A DNA stretch of 56,207 nucleotides from Astrothelium macrocarpum (lineage: Eukaryota > Ascomycota > Dothideomycetes > Trypetheliales > Trypetheliaceae), in NCBI GenBank assembly GCA_021030915.1, contig JAGEMR010000168.1, positions 1 through 56,207 on the forward strand, given 5' to 3'. Position numbers and translations under genes: made by a program. Position 1 is the first letter of the stretch. The number at the start of each line of letters is the position of its first letter. The notes under the pieces were generated by a model. That model was not told the origin of the DNA. It saw only the letters and a program-made list of their open reading frames with translations, and made no database searches. Positions 1 through 11,035 of this stretch are shown piece after piece.

Positions 1-1065
1 TATTTAAAATATTATATAAATAATTAATAAAATAATTGGATATTTTTATTATTTATGATATAATTAATATTAAATCAGAAAATATCGTTAATCATATAAA
101 AAATATTAATGAAATATATTATAAAATAAAATAACGAAAATTGAATTAAATAAAATACGGAAATATTTTCGAATCAAATATAATAAAATATATTATATAA
201 ATTAGAAATTCTAATATAAATATAAAATAATATCAAAAAAAATAATTAATAAATATTAATCAGAAATAAAAAAATCAATATTTTTAAAAAAAATAAATTT
301 TAATTAAAAAAAAAGAATAAAATATATTTATTTATCAAAAATTTCAAAAATAAATTATTAATAAAAAAATTAAAATTAATAAAAATTGGATCATTTATAA
401 TATAAGAATAAAAAAAATCAATAAATTTCAAATTGGAATTATTATAAAATATTAAAATCCATCCGATATTTTATATATTTTTATTCTAATTAATAAATCT
501 AATAATATTATATCAGATCATTTTTCATTTTTAATCAAAAAAAAAAAACGAATTTAAAATAAAAAAAATATTCAATTATCATAATAATTTTTATTTAATT
601 AAATGAAAAAAATATCTAGATTTAAAAAATATATAAAAAATACAAAAAAATTTAAAAAAATATTAATAAAAAATTAAAAAAATTTATAATCAAAAAAAAT
701 TGTATTATAAAAAATCAAATTAATTTTTATTTTCAAAATATTTCTGATTATTTAAAAAAATCATCAACGATTTCTATAATATTATTATTAAAAAAATTCA
801 ATAAAAAATCCAAAAATGATATATCAAAATCCGGAATTTCGAAAGATTTATCCGTCATATTCTATTATATAAAATTTGTTATTTCATCAGTACGAATCTT
901 TTCTATATTCTATATCTCCTAAATAATAAAATTTTATTATTTCTGATATAATAAATTCATTTACGAATTTAAACGAATAATTCGTATTATAATTTTTTAT
1001 TATATCTGAATATTTTTTTTTATTTTATTTTATAACCAATTCATTTGAATATTGATCTTTTTAAA

Positions 1066-1678
1066 AGCCCGGTCCGAAATAATCAGATCGCAAGAAATCG
1101 CCCTCTTTATATATTCGGTACACTTCTCCGAACCCTGAATCAGATGGCAGGAACAACCATTTTAGATACAATTACGACAAAGACATATAACAAGAGGAAT
1201 AGAGGATAACTTCAACAGACATTATATACGATGAACGGAAGAATGGAAAGAACGAGATTTGGAAACATAAAATGAGGGAGCCATGACGATCTCAGGGACA
1301 CGTCATCATGGTATATAAACACATGAGGTCACGTGCCAGAAGAGGAGGAGATAGTGTTATGACCACCGAGAGGCCCGTGTACCCGACATGTCTCCGGCTC
1401 ATAAGGCTCACGACATGAGCCAAGGGATCTCACCCCTGGCTCATATGGCTCACGCCCTGAGCCGTAGGGCGCTACAAAGTATATAAAAACGCAACGCGAC
1501 CATTATGACCTCATTATATTCAAAATCATTCTCTAAATTAGTCTTTGATAACGTCTTCAGTAGAATTTTGAATTACCAAATCATATTACTCCTTGCTAGT
1601 TCAGTCCTTTACCGACTCACTTCAGAAGCCACCTTGATCCCAAGTAGACTTGACCCAAGGATACCTAGGATCATAACA
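1066..1678 (+). mobile_element. 3' end of an LTR retrotransposon (internal tail, polypurine tract, 3' LTR)
   Basis: The 324-bp segment 1355-1678 begins TGTTATGA and ends TCATAACA, a perfect 8-bp inverted terminal pair of the TG...CA type that defines LTRs. A polypurine tract (AGAAGAGGAGGAGATAG, 1338-1354) abuts its left edge, so this is a 3' LTR with internal sequence to its left rather than a solo LTR. A TATA-like tatataaa lies near 1480-1490. The five bases before the LTR (GATAG) and after it (ATATT) differ, also as expected if the other end of the element lies further left. No 5' LTR is recognisable in the degraded DNA upstream. The element sits inside the transposase remnant of a pogo-like transposon. 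The superfamily (gypsy or copia) cannot be told because no coding domain survives. Confidence 0.75.
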
Positions 1679-1899
1679 ATATTATTCGCCAAAGGCGCTG
1701 TAGAAACTGCGGAAAGACTGGACACAATATCAGAATATATGAAAATGATAAAGAAGAAGATTCTGAATCAGATGCAAATAATGTAGATAAAATTTTTGAT
1801 AATGGTGTTGAATAATTGATGGTTTTTTGATTGAGGTGGTAGCTTTTTTGGTGTTCGTGTTCCACTCGCTTGTATGTTCCGCTCGCTTGTGGAATACGT
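1679..1899 (+). mobile_element. Right end of a Fot1/pogo-like transposon (element A) with transposase tail
   Basis: The right end is a terminal inverted repeat ending ...GGAATACGT at 1899, followed by TA (1900-1901), the target duplication expected of Tc1/mariner elements. The same terminal sequence occurs at both ends of element E (51256-53120), so A and E are one family. Just inside, a frame ending in TAA at 1813-1815 reads as the C-terminus of a transposase: a CCHC zinc knuckle (C-x2-C-G-K-T-G-H, about 1698-1730) followed by an acidic tail. The knuckle's last Cys codon reads TAT (Tyr), a G-to-A change of RIP type. The rest of the transposase is cut off by the retrotransposon whose LTR ends at 1678. 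Assignment to Fot1/pogo rests on the TA duplication, the size of intact relatives and the C-terminal knuckle. Confidence 0.75.
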
Positions 1900-2920
1900 T
1901 ATTATTTTTTAATAATTATTTTTTTTTTATTATTATTATTTATTGATATCATTCTTTTATTATAAATTTTTTAATTTTTTTGAATAAATTTTTTTGAATT
2001 TTATCGTATTATTTTTATAATTTCTTTTATCAAATCTTTTTTTATTCAATTTTTTTTTCATTAAATTATTATTATATTTTATTTGAAAAAAAGAATTGAA
2101 TTTATTAAATATCAGTTTTTTTAAATAATAATTTCGATTTTTTTTATTGATATTTAATTAATCAAATAATTTTATGAAAATTAATTATTTTATATTTAAA
2201 TAATTCATATTTCGTTATTAAAAGGAATATTATATTAATGAGGATTTTATTTTTAAATAAAATTTCGTCATTTTTATAATTTTGAATAAATCGAAAAATA
2301 TTTTAATAAAAATTATTATTAAATTTATTAATTCAGAAATCTTACGAATTTATTATTCAAATTCTGAAAATGTAATCTGATCTAATATTTTATTGGAATT
2401 AAAAAATATTAAATCTATCTTTCATCAGTCATTTATTACGTTTTTTTTAATAAAAATAAATATCCAAATTTATCAGAAAATAAAAAGGAAATTTTATTTC
2501 GAAAAATTAAATAAATTTTAATATTTTGAAATTCATTTATTCAAATTTTATAAATGATAATTTATAAATAAACCGAAAAAATTGATATCAAAAAATTATA
2601 ATTAATATATTAAATAAAATAAAAATATTATTAAATAAATATTTTTTTTTAATAAATTTTGAAAAATATCATTATTAAATGGTTATTATGACCATCTGAT
2701 ATTAAAGAACGAAATTCTTGATCAAAATCTATTTTCGTCTTAATATATCAATTGAATATTTTATTAAATCATTATAACATAATTTCATTATTTATCTAAT
2801 CCGAAAACGCATTTATAAAAAAAATATTATACTTTTTTGAATCAAAATTATTTATTCATAAATTTTATAAATTATTTATGATAAAATAATAAAATAATAC
2901 TGATAATAATATTTTGACTA

Positions 2921-4782
2921 ACGTGGTACACAAGCGAGCAGTCCGCATAAGCGAGCGGTCCGCTTTTCGCGATTCTATCAATAAAACCTGATCATATATT
3001 AACCATAATAAATCAAATTTATTTAAATTATTCAAAATTCTTTTTAAAAAAGATAATTATAATTTTTTAATAAATCTGTATATTATAACTGATATTATCA
3101 TATTATATATATCATTTTTTATATATTTTTATTTTCATTTATTAATTAATATTTTTAGATATTTTATTCTTTTCTGATTATATAATATTATTTTAATTTA
3201 TTAAATTTTATTTATTTTAAAAAAAAAAAGATTCTTTTTATCTGATTCAGTCTTTTTTAATTCTTTAATATTTATTAAATATTTTATTTATTTTTCAAAA
3301 TAATATTATTTTTTTTTTAATAAAATCATTTAATATATAATTTATTATATATTTTTTAAAATTTGATCAATTTTAATAAAAATTGATATTAATAAATTAT
3401 TTTAATATTATATAATCCGATTTTTAATAAATTCGAATTATAAAATTATTTTAATAGAATTTTATAATATTTTTGATTTTTATAATAAAAATAATTCTGA
3501 TAAAAATATTAAAAATATTAAAATATATAATTTAATATTTAATTAAAAAATTATATTTTTCGAATTATAAAAAATAAAATCTGATTTTTTAAAATTTATC
3601 TGAATATTTTATTTTATAAAAAATTTTTTTTAAATATAATTATAAATATTAAAAAGAATTCAATTTTAATAATATATATAATATATATCTGAATAAAATT
3701 TTTAATTTAATATTCATATATCTATTTTAATAAATTAAAATATCCAATATTAAATGATTAAAATATATAAAATAAATGAAAAAATATATAAAATATAAAA
3801 ATATTATTTTTTTTATAATAGAATTCAAAATTGATTGAATAATAATTTTTATAATTATTTAAAATTAAAAAATAATATCATTTAATTATATATAATTTTA
3901 TATATTTATTAAACTATTAAACTTATTTTAAATCAATTTTATTTATTATTTAATTATTATTATTTAAAAAAATAATCCAATTTTTTAAAATAATATAATT
4001 TTTATATTAATTTAAAAAATAATTTTTATTTATAAATATTAAAAATAATAAAATCATTTAATTTTAAAAATTAATATTTTAAATTATTATAATTTATTTT
4101 TAATTATCAGATTGAATTATTTTAAATTTTTTATATTAATTTATATATATAATTATTATAATAAAAAAATAATATTCATTATAAAATTAATTTTATTAAA
4201 ATTAAATATATTAATTGTATTTATATTATATTTGATTATTATATTTGATATAAATGAGAATTAATTTTAAATAAATTTGAAATTTTTATATAAAAATTTT
4301 TAAAAATCATATTTATATATAAAATATATTTTAAATTTTAAATATTATTTAATAAAATTAGAAATTTAATTAAATCTGATATATATCATATTATATTAAA
4401 TTAAAAATCAATTGATTATATTTTATATATAAAAAATTTTAAATAAATATTTTTAAAAATATAATTTAAATATAAAATTTTTAATATATAATTTTTTTAT
4501 ATCATTAAATTTTTATGAATTAAATATCATATTATTTTATAATTAACATTTATTAAATTGTTAATAAAAAATATTTAAAATAATTTTATAAATTTTTATA
4601 ATAATTTTAATTTTTAAATTTTGATTTTATTTTAAAATTTGAATTATAAAATTTAAATTTTTTTTATTTAAAATCATAAATATAATTAATGATGGAAATA
4701 TTTTGTGTTAAAAAAAAGAAGATTGAATTGGTGAGAAAAGCGGACCGTTCGCTTGTGCGGACCGCTCGCTTGTATACCACGT
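2921..4782. mobile_element. Fot1/pogo-like DNA transposon B, full length but RIP-degraded
   Basis: The element is 1862 bp, bounded by inverted repeats (ACGTGGTACACAAGCGAGC at the left, its near complement ending ...TATACCACGT at the right) and flanked by TA on both sides (2919-2920 and 4783-4784). Each terminus carries two direct copies of an AAGCGAGC-GTCCGC motif, probably transposase-binding sites. The interior is almost pure A/T and has no readable frame. Its right 400 bp is homologous to the better preserved fragment at 5308-5695. Coding direction is not determinable by eye. Confidence 0.85.
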
Positions 4783-5307
4783 TATTATATGATAAAAAAA
4801 ATAAAACGAATATCAATTATATTATAAAAAAATTTTATATAAAATTAAAGAATTTTTAATTTTATGATGATGATATCAAAATCAATAATAAAATAAATAT
4901 CCATTTTTTTTATATTTTATAATTGAAATATTTTTTATTTTGATTATAAATAATGAATCAAAAAAAATATTCTCATAAATTTATTATATAATTTTTTAAA
5001 AATATATAAAATTTGATTTTAAAAATATTAAAAAAATTGAATATTTAAAAATTAAATCCGAAATAAAATTTTAAATTTTGATTTATATAATATTGAAATA
5101 GAAATTTGATCTTTATATAAAAAATATTTTTAATAAATTTGATATTATATAAAATAAAAAAAATGATTTATATTAATAAAAATAATCATTAAATCTAATT
5201 TAATTAGAACTTTTATATATTATGTATAATTCGAATTAATTCGGATATTCATTTTTATCCATCTAAAAATAGGATTTATCCATCCTAATTCAATTCATTA
5301 ATTTTTC

Positions 5308-5695
5308 CGATCCCTGTCGCGCTGCGTTGAGTTAAAAGTCGATTGGCCATATCTTGCACATGAGAGATTCTAGATGGATATCCTTGAGAATATAATTCGA
5401 ATATAAGATTCTTAATACATGATTCTTCTATATCGTTAAATTTCCATGAATTGGGTATTATATCATTTCATGATTGATATCCGTTAAATCGTTGATGAAA
5501 AATATTTGAAATAATTTCATAAATTCTTATAACGATTTTGATCTTTAAATTTTGATCTTATTTCAAAATTTGAATTATAAAATTTAAATTCTTTTCATTT
5601 AAAATTATGGGTATAATTAGTGGTGGAGATATTTTGTGTTAAAGAAAGAAGATTGAATTGGTGAGGAAAGCGGACCGCTCGCTTGTGTACCACGT
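5308..5695. mobile_element. Right-end fragment of the same transposon family as B (element C), weakly RIP-mutated
   Basis: This 388-bp piece ends in the B-type terminal repeat (...TGTACCACGT, then TA at 5696-5697) and aligns with the right end of B (about 4375-4782). Where they differ, C usually has C or G and B has T or A, so C suffered much less RIP, either because it is younger or because it was less affected. No left inverted repeat is visible upstream in the very AT-rich 4785-5300, so C is truncated or its left half is too degraded to see. Confidence 0.7.
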
Positions 5696-5899
5696 TATTG
5701 AAAATTTGATCAATTTTTTTTTTGATAAATATTCTTTTTTAATTTATTGATTTTTTTATAATAATGTGATAATATCGTATAATAGATTTCATATTCTTTT
5801 ATTATTTTATTATAATTAAAATATTTCTCTATATCTGTTATTATAATTATTATTTCAATTGGATCTATATTGATGGAATTATGCGTATCTGAATATATG

Positions 5900-6040
5900 A
5901 TGGTGAGAATTAATTGTGTATACACGCCGTGGGCCTGTGCGCACTGTGGTGGAGACTCCTACCTGAATTGTCCGCACTGCGGAGGTGCGGTCAAAAAGTA
6001 TCTAGCCACGCTAAAGGAGCCAAGCTTACACTACACATAA
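5900..6040 (+). CDS. Short frame with a double CxxC motif, possible relic
   Basis: A 46-codon frame (ATG 5900, TAA 6038-6040) starts exactly where the AT-rich block gives way to normal DNA. It encodes two CxxC pairs (CAHC and CPHC) about 12 residues apart, the spacing of a small zinc ribbon. No family is recognised. It could be a chance frame, the end of a gene whose upstream part was lost in the repeat block, or a degenerate transposase tail. Only the paired cysteines argue for it being real. Confidence 0.15.
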   Translation: MVRINCVYTPWACAHCGGDSYLNCPHCGGAVKKYLATLKEPSLHYT

Positions 6041-7543
6041 TGCAGTAAATGCGCTGAATATCCTTGCTGCGAAGAACTAGTCCAAATGCTCAACTAATTT
6101 ATTTCGTCTAATAGCATTTTGATGACACGAGGTTAAACGAGCGGACAATGGGAGAGACTTGAGCATATCAGCGCCAGCGACTCTGTCTAAACGCACCTCT
6201 GTATAGTTGACTACTAAGCAGATTTCTGTGATCGCCGTCAGCCTTGAGAATAGCGGGTGTGAATTGGTATGCAGCCGATGAGAATTGGATTGCGAATGTT
6301 CTGTAACATTTGCGCACGTCCTCCCAGGAGGAATTTTGCGAAGTGGTGTGGCGCATAAACTTCCAGCTGAACGCGAGACTATAGCGTCTTTTCACCCCCT
6401 GTGGCCAGCGCTGACGACAGTTGAAATGGCAAGGATATGGGTGAATTTTATCAACCAAGAGTGGTGGAATATGACCCACTATAACTCCGAGAAGAGGGTG
6501 GTGCCACGTTTTTACAAAGAGTAGTCTTGAAAGATTGGGGCTGACGGAACTGCTCCCCATGTGTTATATTATGATAATCCTTCTCGGATCATACTAGATA
6601 TGACTCGCTATTTGAACATTCTTCTTAAACCCTGTGTTCTTTTACCCAATGGGACTATATAACCACGTATCTGAAGGATGCGCTGATCACAATTTAGCTG
6701 TCGGACGTGAATTGGCGCTGTACTGTGCCATGAATCCCTTCTGCTCATATTGCGTACCGATCTTAAAATTCCAAAACCTTGGAAACTCAAATTTTTGTCT
6801 TCGAATGAATCGTTAGAAGTTCGTAAGAAACCTTTTGCGGAAGTTTTATAGTGAACATCATGTGTTGAAGTTGTTGAGCTAAATCATAGGCGTGAGTTAT
6901 GGAAGTCTTAAGTTCCTCTAGGAAGAACGGACGGCTATGTACCCGGAGCTAGACTAGAACTAGTCGGGTAATAGCTAACACAGCTCTTTAGAGGCAGCTT
7001 GCGAGCAACATCATGCACGGTTAGAAGTGGCGTCTCGCTTAACTAATTTCTTTAGATGAGAGAGCGGGCATCTCGAACGGGACAAGTCTGACATGCGCGC
7101 GTCGCAGGTAGCGTGGCTAAGAGCGATGAACACGAGACTCTGCACCTACACGGAAAAAAAAGAAAAAATCAACAATAAAGACCATGTCAATCATTCAATG
7201 CAATCGCAAGAGTAGCACGCGCAGCGGAAAAGAACAGGGGATAACCTTGACGGCGTGTCTCAAACGCAAACACGTGTGCAGCCCGCCCTAGCTGAGGTCT
7301 TTTAGCCGCACTCTTCGATAAGAGAAGCTTTCACCATAATCCCAATCTGATTCCCTGGATTCGAGGCAATTACTATCGTGATGCTTTCGAACTTGTCCTC
7401 CTGCTCCCCTTGGAACATTGCCAGCACCATCGGCTAAGAAAGAGCAGGTCGAGAGGAAAAACAGTAACCCAGGGAGGAGGTAAAACGTGGATCCTCCAAC
7501 ATCTGTTCAATTTTCCTCGGATCTTTCCATGCCGGGATGAGCC
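6041..7543. other. Intergenic region between repeat block and cluster, no gene seen
   Basis: Base composition is normal, but no frame has a recognisable domain or plausible splice structure. Overlapping frames on both strands at 6168-6560 look random. The last 300-400 bp before 7544 presumably hold the promoter of the AflR-like gene. I found no clear TCG-N5-CGA site there. Confidence 0.5.
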
Positions 7544-8905
7544 ATGATAGACACAAACACACATGCTGGAGCTCTTGGAACCCCAAATTCCCAAGCACCA
7601 TCACCACGGGCTGCAGGGTCAAGAACCAAGCTACGAGATAGTTACCACGCTTGCGCATTGTCCAAAGTTAAATGTCACAAGGAGAAACCCACATGTGCTC
7701 GGTGTGCTCGACGTGGCATTACGTGTGAATATTTCTTTACCAAGCGTCCAGGCCGCAAACGCGAGAGCGGCCAGGCCACCGGTAATGAGCAAAATCAAAA
7801 CGCAAGCCGGCTGAATGTCACATCTTCTGGAAGCAACAGCTATTCGGTTCCTTTAGATCTCAACCTGACTTCTACTGGAGCAGACAGTTGGTCCGGAGCG
7901 GAGCATTCTCCGTTGGATATCTTTAATGGCCACCCCACGCCCCTTGATCCCGGCTTCTCGTTTATGCTCGGGGGAGTCAATAATTTTGACGATTTCCTAG
8001 CCTCGCCCGCCACCTCTCTTGACCTTGATACACTGGACCCCAATAACTTCCCTCAGGGAGTCAATGACGTTCCAAATCTTCTTCAGATCGGGGGCGCCAA
8101 TTCTGGCTTAGCTCCAGAAATAGCTTCTGCTGACAGTGGAAACACATCTGATTCGGCTGCCATCTTTTCGAATGACCTATCATTGTCAAGTAGAACCACG
8201 AGTGTGGGCGAGGCCTCAGAGTCGAATTGCTCCTGCCTGATGCAAGCATTGGATCTTATGAGAAAACTCTCCTCAATCAAGTCGTCATGCCGAGCTCTAT
8301 CAAACAGGCCTGAAAATGCCACGACTATGTCCATTGCAGGCACGAACCACAATCCTTCGGCCCAGACTGTCGTCATGGAGAATAAGCGGATCATCGAAGC
8401 CATCAGCAATATGCTGAAATGTCCATGTGCCGAAGACAGCTATTTGTTGACAATATCATCAATGATTGTCTTCAAGGTCTTAGGTCGCTACGCAGCAGCG
8501 GTATCGAAACAGCATGACGAAGTGCCTGAAGGGTTCGACGGGCGAAGTGGTAGCAGCACTCCCTCAAGAGAGCCGGTGCGACCTCTCAGCAGCTATTCTT
8601 TCGGTAAAGAAGGTCTCAGACGTATGGCTGCCCAACTGGTTCTGAGCGAGCTGCATCGGGTCCACGGTTTGATCAATCAACTCTCACCGCGGCTTAATGC
8701 CCTTGGACTCAAAACAGCAGACCAAAGTGGAGCAATTTCCGATACAGAAAGCCATGAAGGCGAAGCTTCCACTTTCTCTCTCGCAAATGCCGACACCATT
8801 ATAATGCCTTTCTCCACCGCTATTTTAGACCAGATAGAGATAGGTCTTCGCCGAGCTCTGAGTACCCTTTCATCAGAAATCATCAACATTCTACGTCAAA
8901 ATTAG
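7544..8905 (+). CDS. AflR-like Zn2Cys6 transcription factor, zinc cluster missing its first cysteine
   Basis: This uninterrupted 453-residue frame encodes the likely pathway-specific regulator of the adjacent polyketide cluster. Residues about 30-60 form a Zn2Cys6 DNA-binding domain of AflR type (LRDS.HACALSKVKC...CARC...C) followed by a basic linker (KRPGRKRE). A Ser/Asn-rich middle and a C-terminal AflR-type domain (about residues 225-310, with CSCLMQALDLM and CPCAEDSYLLTISSMIV) complete the family layout. The start at 7544 gives the short N-terminal leader usual in the family. The codon for the first zinc-binding Cys is TAC (Tyr34, 7643-7645), leaving five of six ligands. This single G-to-A change fits RIP (TpG to TpA). 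The frame is otherwise open, so the protein may be made but with impaired or altered DNA binding. Family assignment is strong; present activity is doubtful. Confidence 0.9.
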   Translation: MIDTNTHAGALGTPNSQAPSPRAAGSRTKLRDSYHACALSKVKCHKEKPTCARCARRGITCEYFFTKRPGRKRESGQATGNEQNQNASRLNVTSSGSNSYSVPLDLNLTSTGADSWSGAEHSPLDIFNGHPTPLDPGFSFMLGGVNNFDDFLASPATSLDLDTLDPNNFPQGVNDVPNLLQIGGANSGLAPEIASADSGNTSDSAAIFSNDLSLSSRTTSVGEASESNCSCLMQALDLMRKLSSIKSSCRALSNRPENATTMSIAGTNHNPSAQTVVMENKRIIEAISNMLKCPCAEDSYLLTISSMIVFKVLGRYAAAVSKQHDEVPEGFDGRSGSSTPSREPVRPLSSYSFGKEGLRRMAAQLVLSELHRVHGLINQLSPRLNALGLKTADQSGAISDTESHEGEASTFSLANADTIIMPFSTAILDQIEIGLRRALSTLSSEIINILRQN

Positions 8906-9235
8906 CAATCCACAGAAGCATATGAAAAATTTACCAACCATTGGACGCGATGATGCAGAAATCCATTCAACTGCGAACCACGAGAGGGTGATATTTTACT
9001 ATATTGCGCTATTACCATTTACTGAAGAGAGGCGGAAGACATTGTAATACTAGAGTTCCCGAGAGGAATCCGTATCCAAGTTCATGGATAGAATTGAGTA
9101 ATAGAATAGACCTTTGCAACAAAACAGAGCTTAAGTCAGCAATTTTCGTTAGGTCTTTTCATGTAATCAGGGCGTTCGACTTGTCTAACTTGACATGGTG
9201 AATGAGCGACTTCGGGACATTCTGTTTTGAATGTC

Positions 9236-9246
9236 TCGGATCGCCA
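9236..9246 (+). promoter_or_regulatory. Near-match to AflR-type binding site
   Basis: TCGGATCGCCA lies about 190 bp upstream of the questin-oxidase-like start codon. It matches the known AflR consensus TCGSWNNSCGR except that the right half reads CCA instead of CGR. It may be a decayed or weak site, or chance. Confidence 0.25.
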
Positions 9247-9434
9247 ACACAATGTGTAATGTCGGCCCATTCGCGTGCCTAATTCACATCCGACTTCCTC
9301 TGTGTAACTATATGCCTCACAGCATTTATTTCCAGCCTTAAAATCTTGAGTTTAAAGCATACTCGCAAAGGAGTGAATCCCAATTTTTTTCCGCCATCAA
9401 ATTTTGTCCAATATCTTGCAGACCAACACCAATC

Positions 9435-10871
9435 ATGGCAAATATCGATGCTTCGCAAATTCAGTTGTCGGCAGTTCACATGGGGTTGGGCCGCATCGAC
9501 GAGACTCCTTCCGGTAGTCTTGAGGTGGCGAACGAGCTGTTGCAAAAAAATCACGAACAGTACCACATGTACTATCGAGATGTGGCTGGGCATAACCATA
9601 TTCCACATTCTATTCTCACGGTCCTGGCCATGGGCGGCGGCCCCAAGGAGTTGAAGAGGGCTTATGATGACAGCCATGGCTATCAACGTCCCATGCCACC
9701 TGTGGACCATCAAGTCGTCAAGGAGCTCAGTGATCCCGAGAAATTCAGGGCACGAATGCTACAGCTGCCCGAATATCACAACTTCCTGCGTTTCTTCGAG
9801 CAGGAGATTCAAGCCAAGGGCTGGCGGGCAGTCGTCAACGAATACTGCTTCGGTCGCACGCCACTTGCCGACTTGATGCTTGCCCAGCTGTTCGAAGGCC
9901 TGTATCATCCCATCATCCATATGGCTTACGGCATCGAATTCGACCAACCCAGTATCGTCGCTGAGGGCCTCGCCCAAGCAGCAACCCACGACCCTGGCCA
10001 TGTCGACAAGTTCTTCACCCGCGCCGAGCAGCTGGCCCAATCCGGTTCGGTGGCAGCAAAGCCGTTGAAAGACCTTTACGCGGAGGTCAACGCCAGCGAG
10101 AAGATTCGGTCGTCGGCATGGCTAAAGGACGGGCCTTTGCGTGGACAGGGTGTGCTGTTGCGTGCGATGGAAGAGCTGGCGACGGTGGCAGCGCAGTTCC
10201 AGGTCGCGCCTTCAGACTTGGAGCGCGGTACAGCTGAGATGATCAGTTGTGGCGCCTTCACGAGCGCAGGACAAAAGGCCGGCAAGGTACGCAAGATCGA
10301 CTTCTTCTACCTGCACATTGTCACCTGCTCGATCATGGTCGACGTAATGATGCGGGAGCCGTGGATAAAGCCCGAAGACAAGGCGCGGTTGCTCGAGTGG
10401 AAAGGCCGGCTCGACTTGGTGTGGTATGCAGCCAACGGAGCGGCAGATCTGCGGGCCGAAGACATCTCAGAATATCAACCGACATTGAGCAAGGGCATGA
10501 ACTGGCACTCTCTATACAAAGCCTCCAATGATATCCACGACGATGGCCACGTTGTCAAGTTCGTTCGTGCCTTGAAGAATGGTGAGAATGTGGTGAAGCA
10601 CTACGAGCAGGGTCGGGACGCTTCGTCCTTTCCCGTCACGGGTGATATGTGGTTCAAAATTGCACAAATGTGCTACGATGGAACAGCGGCTATAGGGCCA
10701 GAGAGCCCTCACGAATTGTCAAAGAAATGGGTTTGGGGTGCTGGATTTGATATGCCCTGGATGAAGATCCCAGATTTGAGCGGCAATGCGCCGAACGCTA
10801 CCAATGGCCCGCAGACTTCTATGGATGCTGCACAGAACATAGCAGAGTGGGTTACGTCAGCAAAGGCTTAA
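9435..10871 (+). CDS. Questin oxidase-like (DUF4243) Baeyer-Villiger-type oxygenase
   Basis: This intronless 478-residue protein matches the questin oxidase family (AflY, GedK, MdpL, AgnL3). Members of that family, working without an obvious flavin domain, oxidatively cleave the central quinone ring of an emodin-type anthraquinone to give a benzophenone. Family-like segments include NHEQYHMYYRDVAGHNHIPHS near residues 38-58, LPEYHNFLRFFEQEI near 114-128 and ATHDPGHVDKFF near 185-196, with conserved histidines. Length is normal and both ends are clean, so it looks intact. It points away from the regulator gene in tandem orientation and lies back-to-tail with the convergent EthD gene (165 bp apart). 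Its presence suggests the end product is not a simple anthraquinone but a ring-opened derivative. No O-methyltransferase is visible nearby, so the substrate may be unmethylated, as proposed for MdpL/AgnL3-type enzymes. Confidence 0.9.
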   Translation: MANIDASQIQLSAVHMGLGRIDETPSGSLEVANELLQKNHEQYHMYYRDVAGHNHIPHSILTVLAMGGGPKELKRAYDDSHGYQRPMPPVDHQVVKELSDPEKFRARMLQLPEYHNFLRFFEQEIQAKGWRAVVNEYCFGRTPLADLMLAQLFEGLYHPIIHMAYGIEFDQPSIVAEGLAQAATHDPGHVDKFFTRAEQLAQSGSVAAKPLKDLYAEVNASEKIRSSAWLKDGPLRGQGVLLRAMEELATVAAQFQVAPSDLERGTAEMISCGAFTSAGQKAGKVRKIDFFYLHIVTCSIMVDVMMREPWIKPEDKARLLEWKGRLDLVWYAANGAADLRAEDISEYQPTLSKGMNWHSLYKASNDIHDDGHVVKFVRALKNGENVVKHYEQGRDASSFPVTGDMWFKIAQMCYDGTAAIGPESPHELSKKWVWGAGFDMPWMKIPDLSGNAPNATNGPQTSMDAAQNIAEWVTSAKA

Positions 10872-11035
10872 AATAACTTAGGTATCGTCGATATGTTAGT
10901 CATAAAAACAGGCTGAGTGTGCATGCTTGCAGCCTTCGGAAATGATCGCGCAAAATTCATAGTATTGAAGAATATTGTTCTATAGAAAAGTTCATCTCAG
11001 TTCATTGCAAATCCGATTCGGTCTGAAGTAGTTCT

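Larger units (their letters stand above)
1..5899. other. AT-rich, RIP-degraded repeat block (left)
   Basis: This stretch is extremely AT-rich with dense stop codons in all frames, and it contains no intact gene. Short GC-richer islands remain: the terminal inverted repeats of DNA transposons (about 1850-1899, 2921-2975, 4735-4782 and 5665-5695), a retrotransposon end (about 1066-1678) and a weakly mutated transposon fragment (5308-5695). Two homologous copies inside the block differ almost only by C-to-T and G-to-A changes, which is the signature of repeat-induced point mutation. The block ends sharply near 5900, where base composition returns to normal. Confidence 0.9.

Noticed and set aside
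1355..1678. Solo LTR
   Set aside because: A polypurine tract abuts the left edge and the flanking 5-bp sequences differ, so it is better read as the 3' LTR of a longer element.
5710..5925. 71-codon minus-strand frame
   Set aside because: Ile/Tyr/Lys/Asn-rich frame in AT-drifted DNA; perhaps a transposase relic, but no motif can be recognised.
6168..6560. Overlapping frames of 130 (minus) and 79 (plus) codons
   Set aside because: No recognisable domain, no splice partners and both strands open, as expected by chance in moderately GC DNA.
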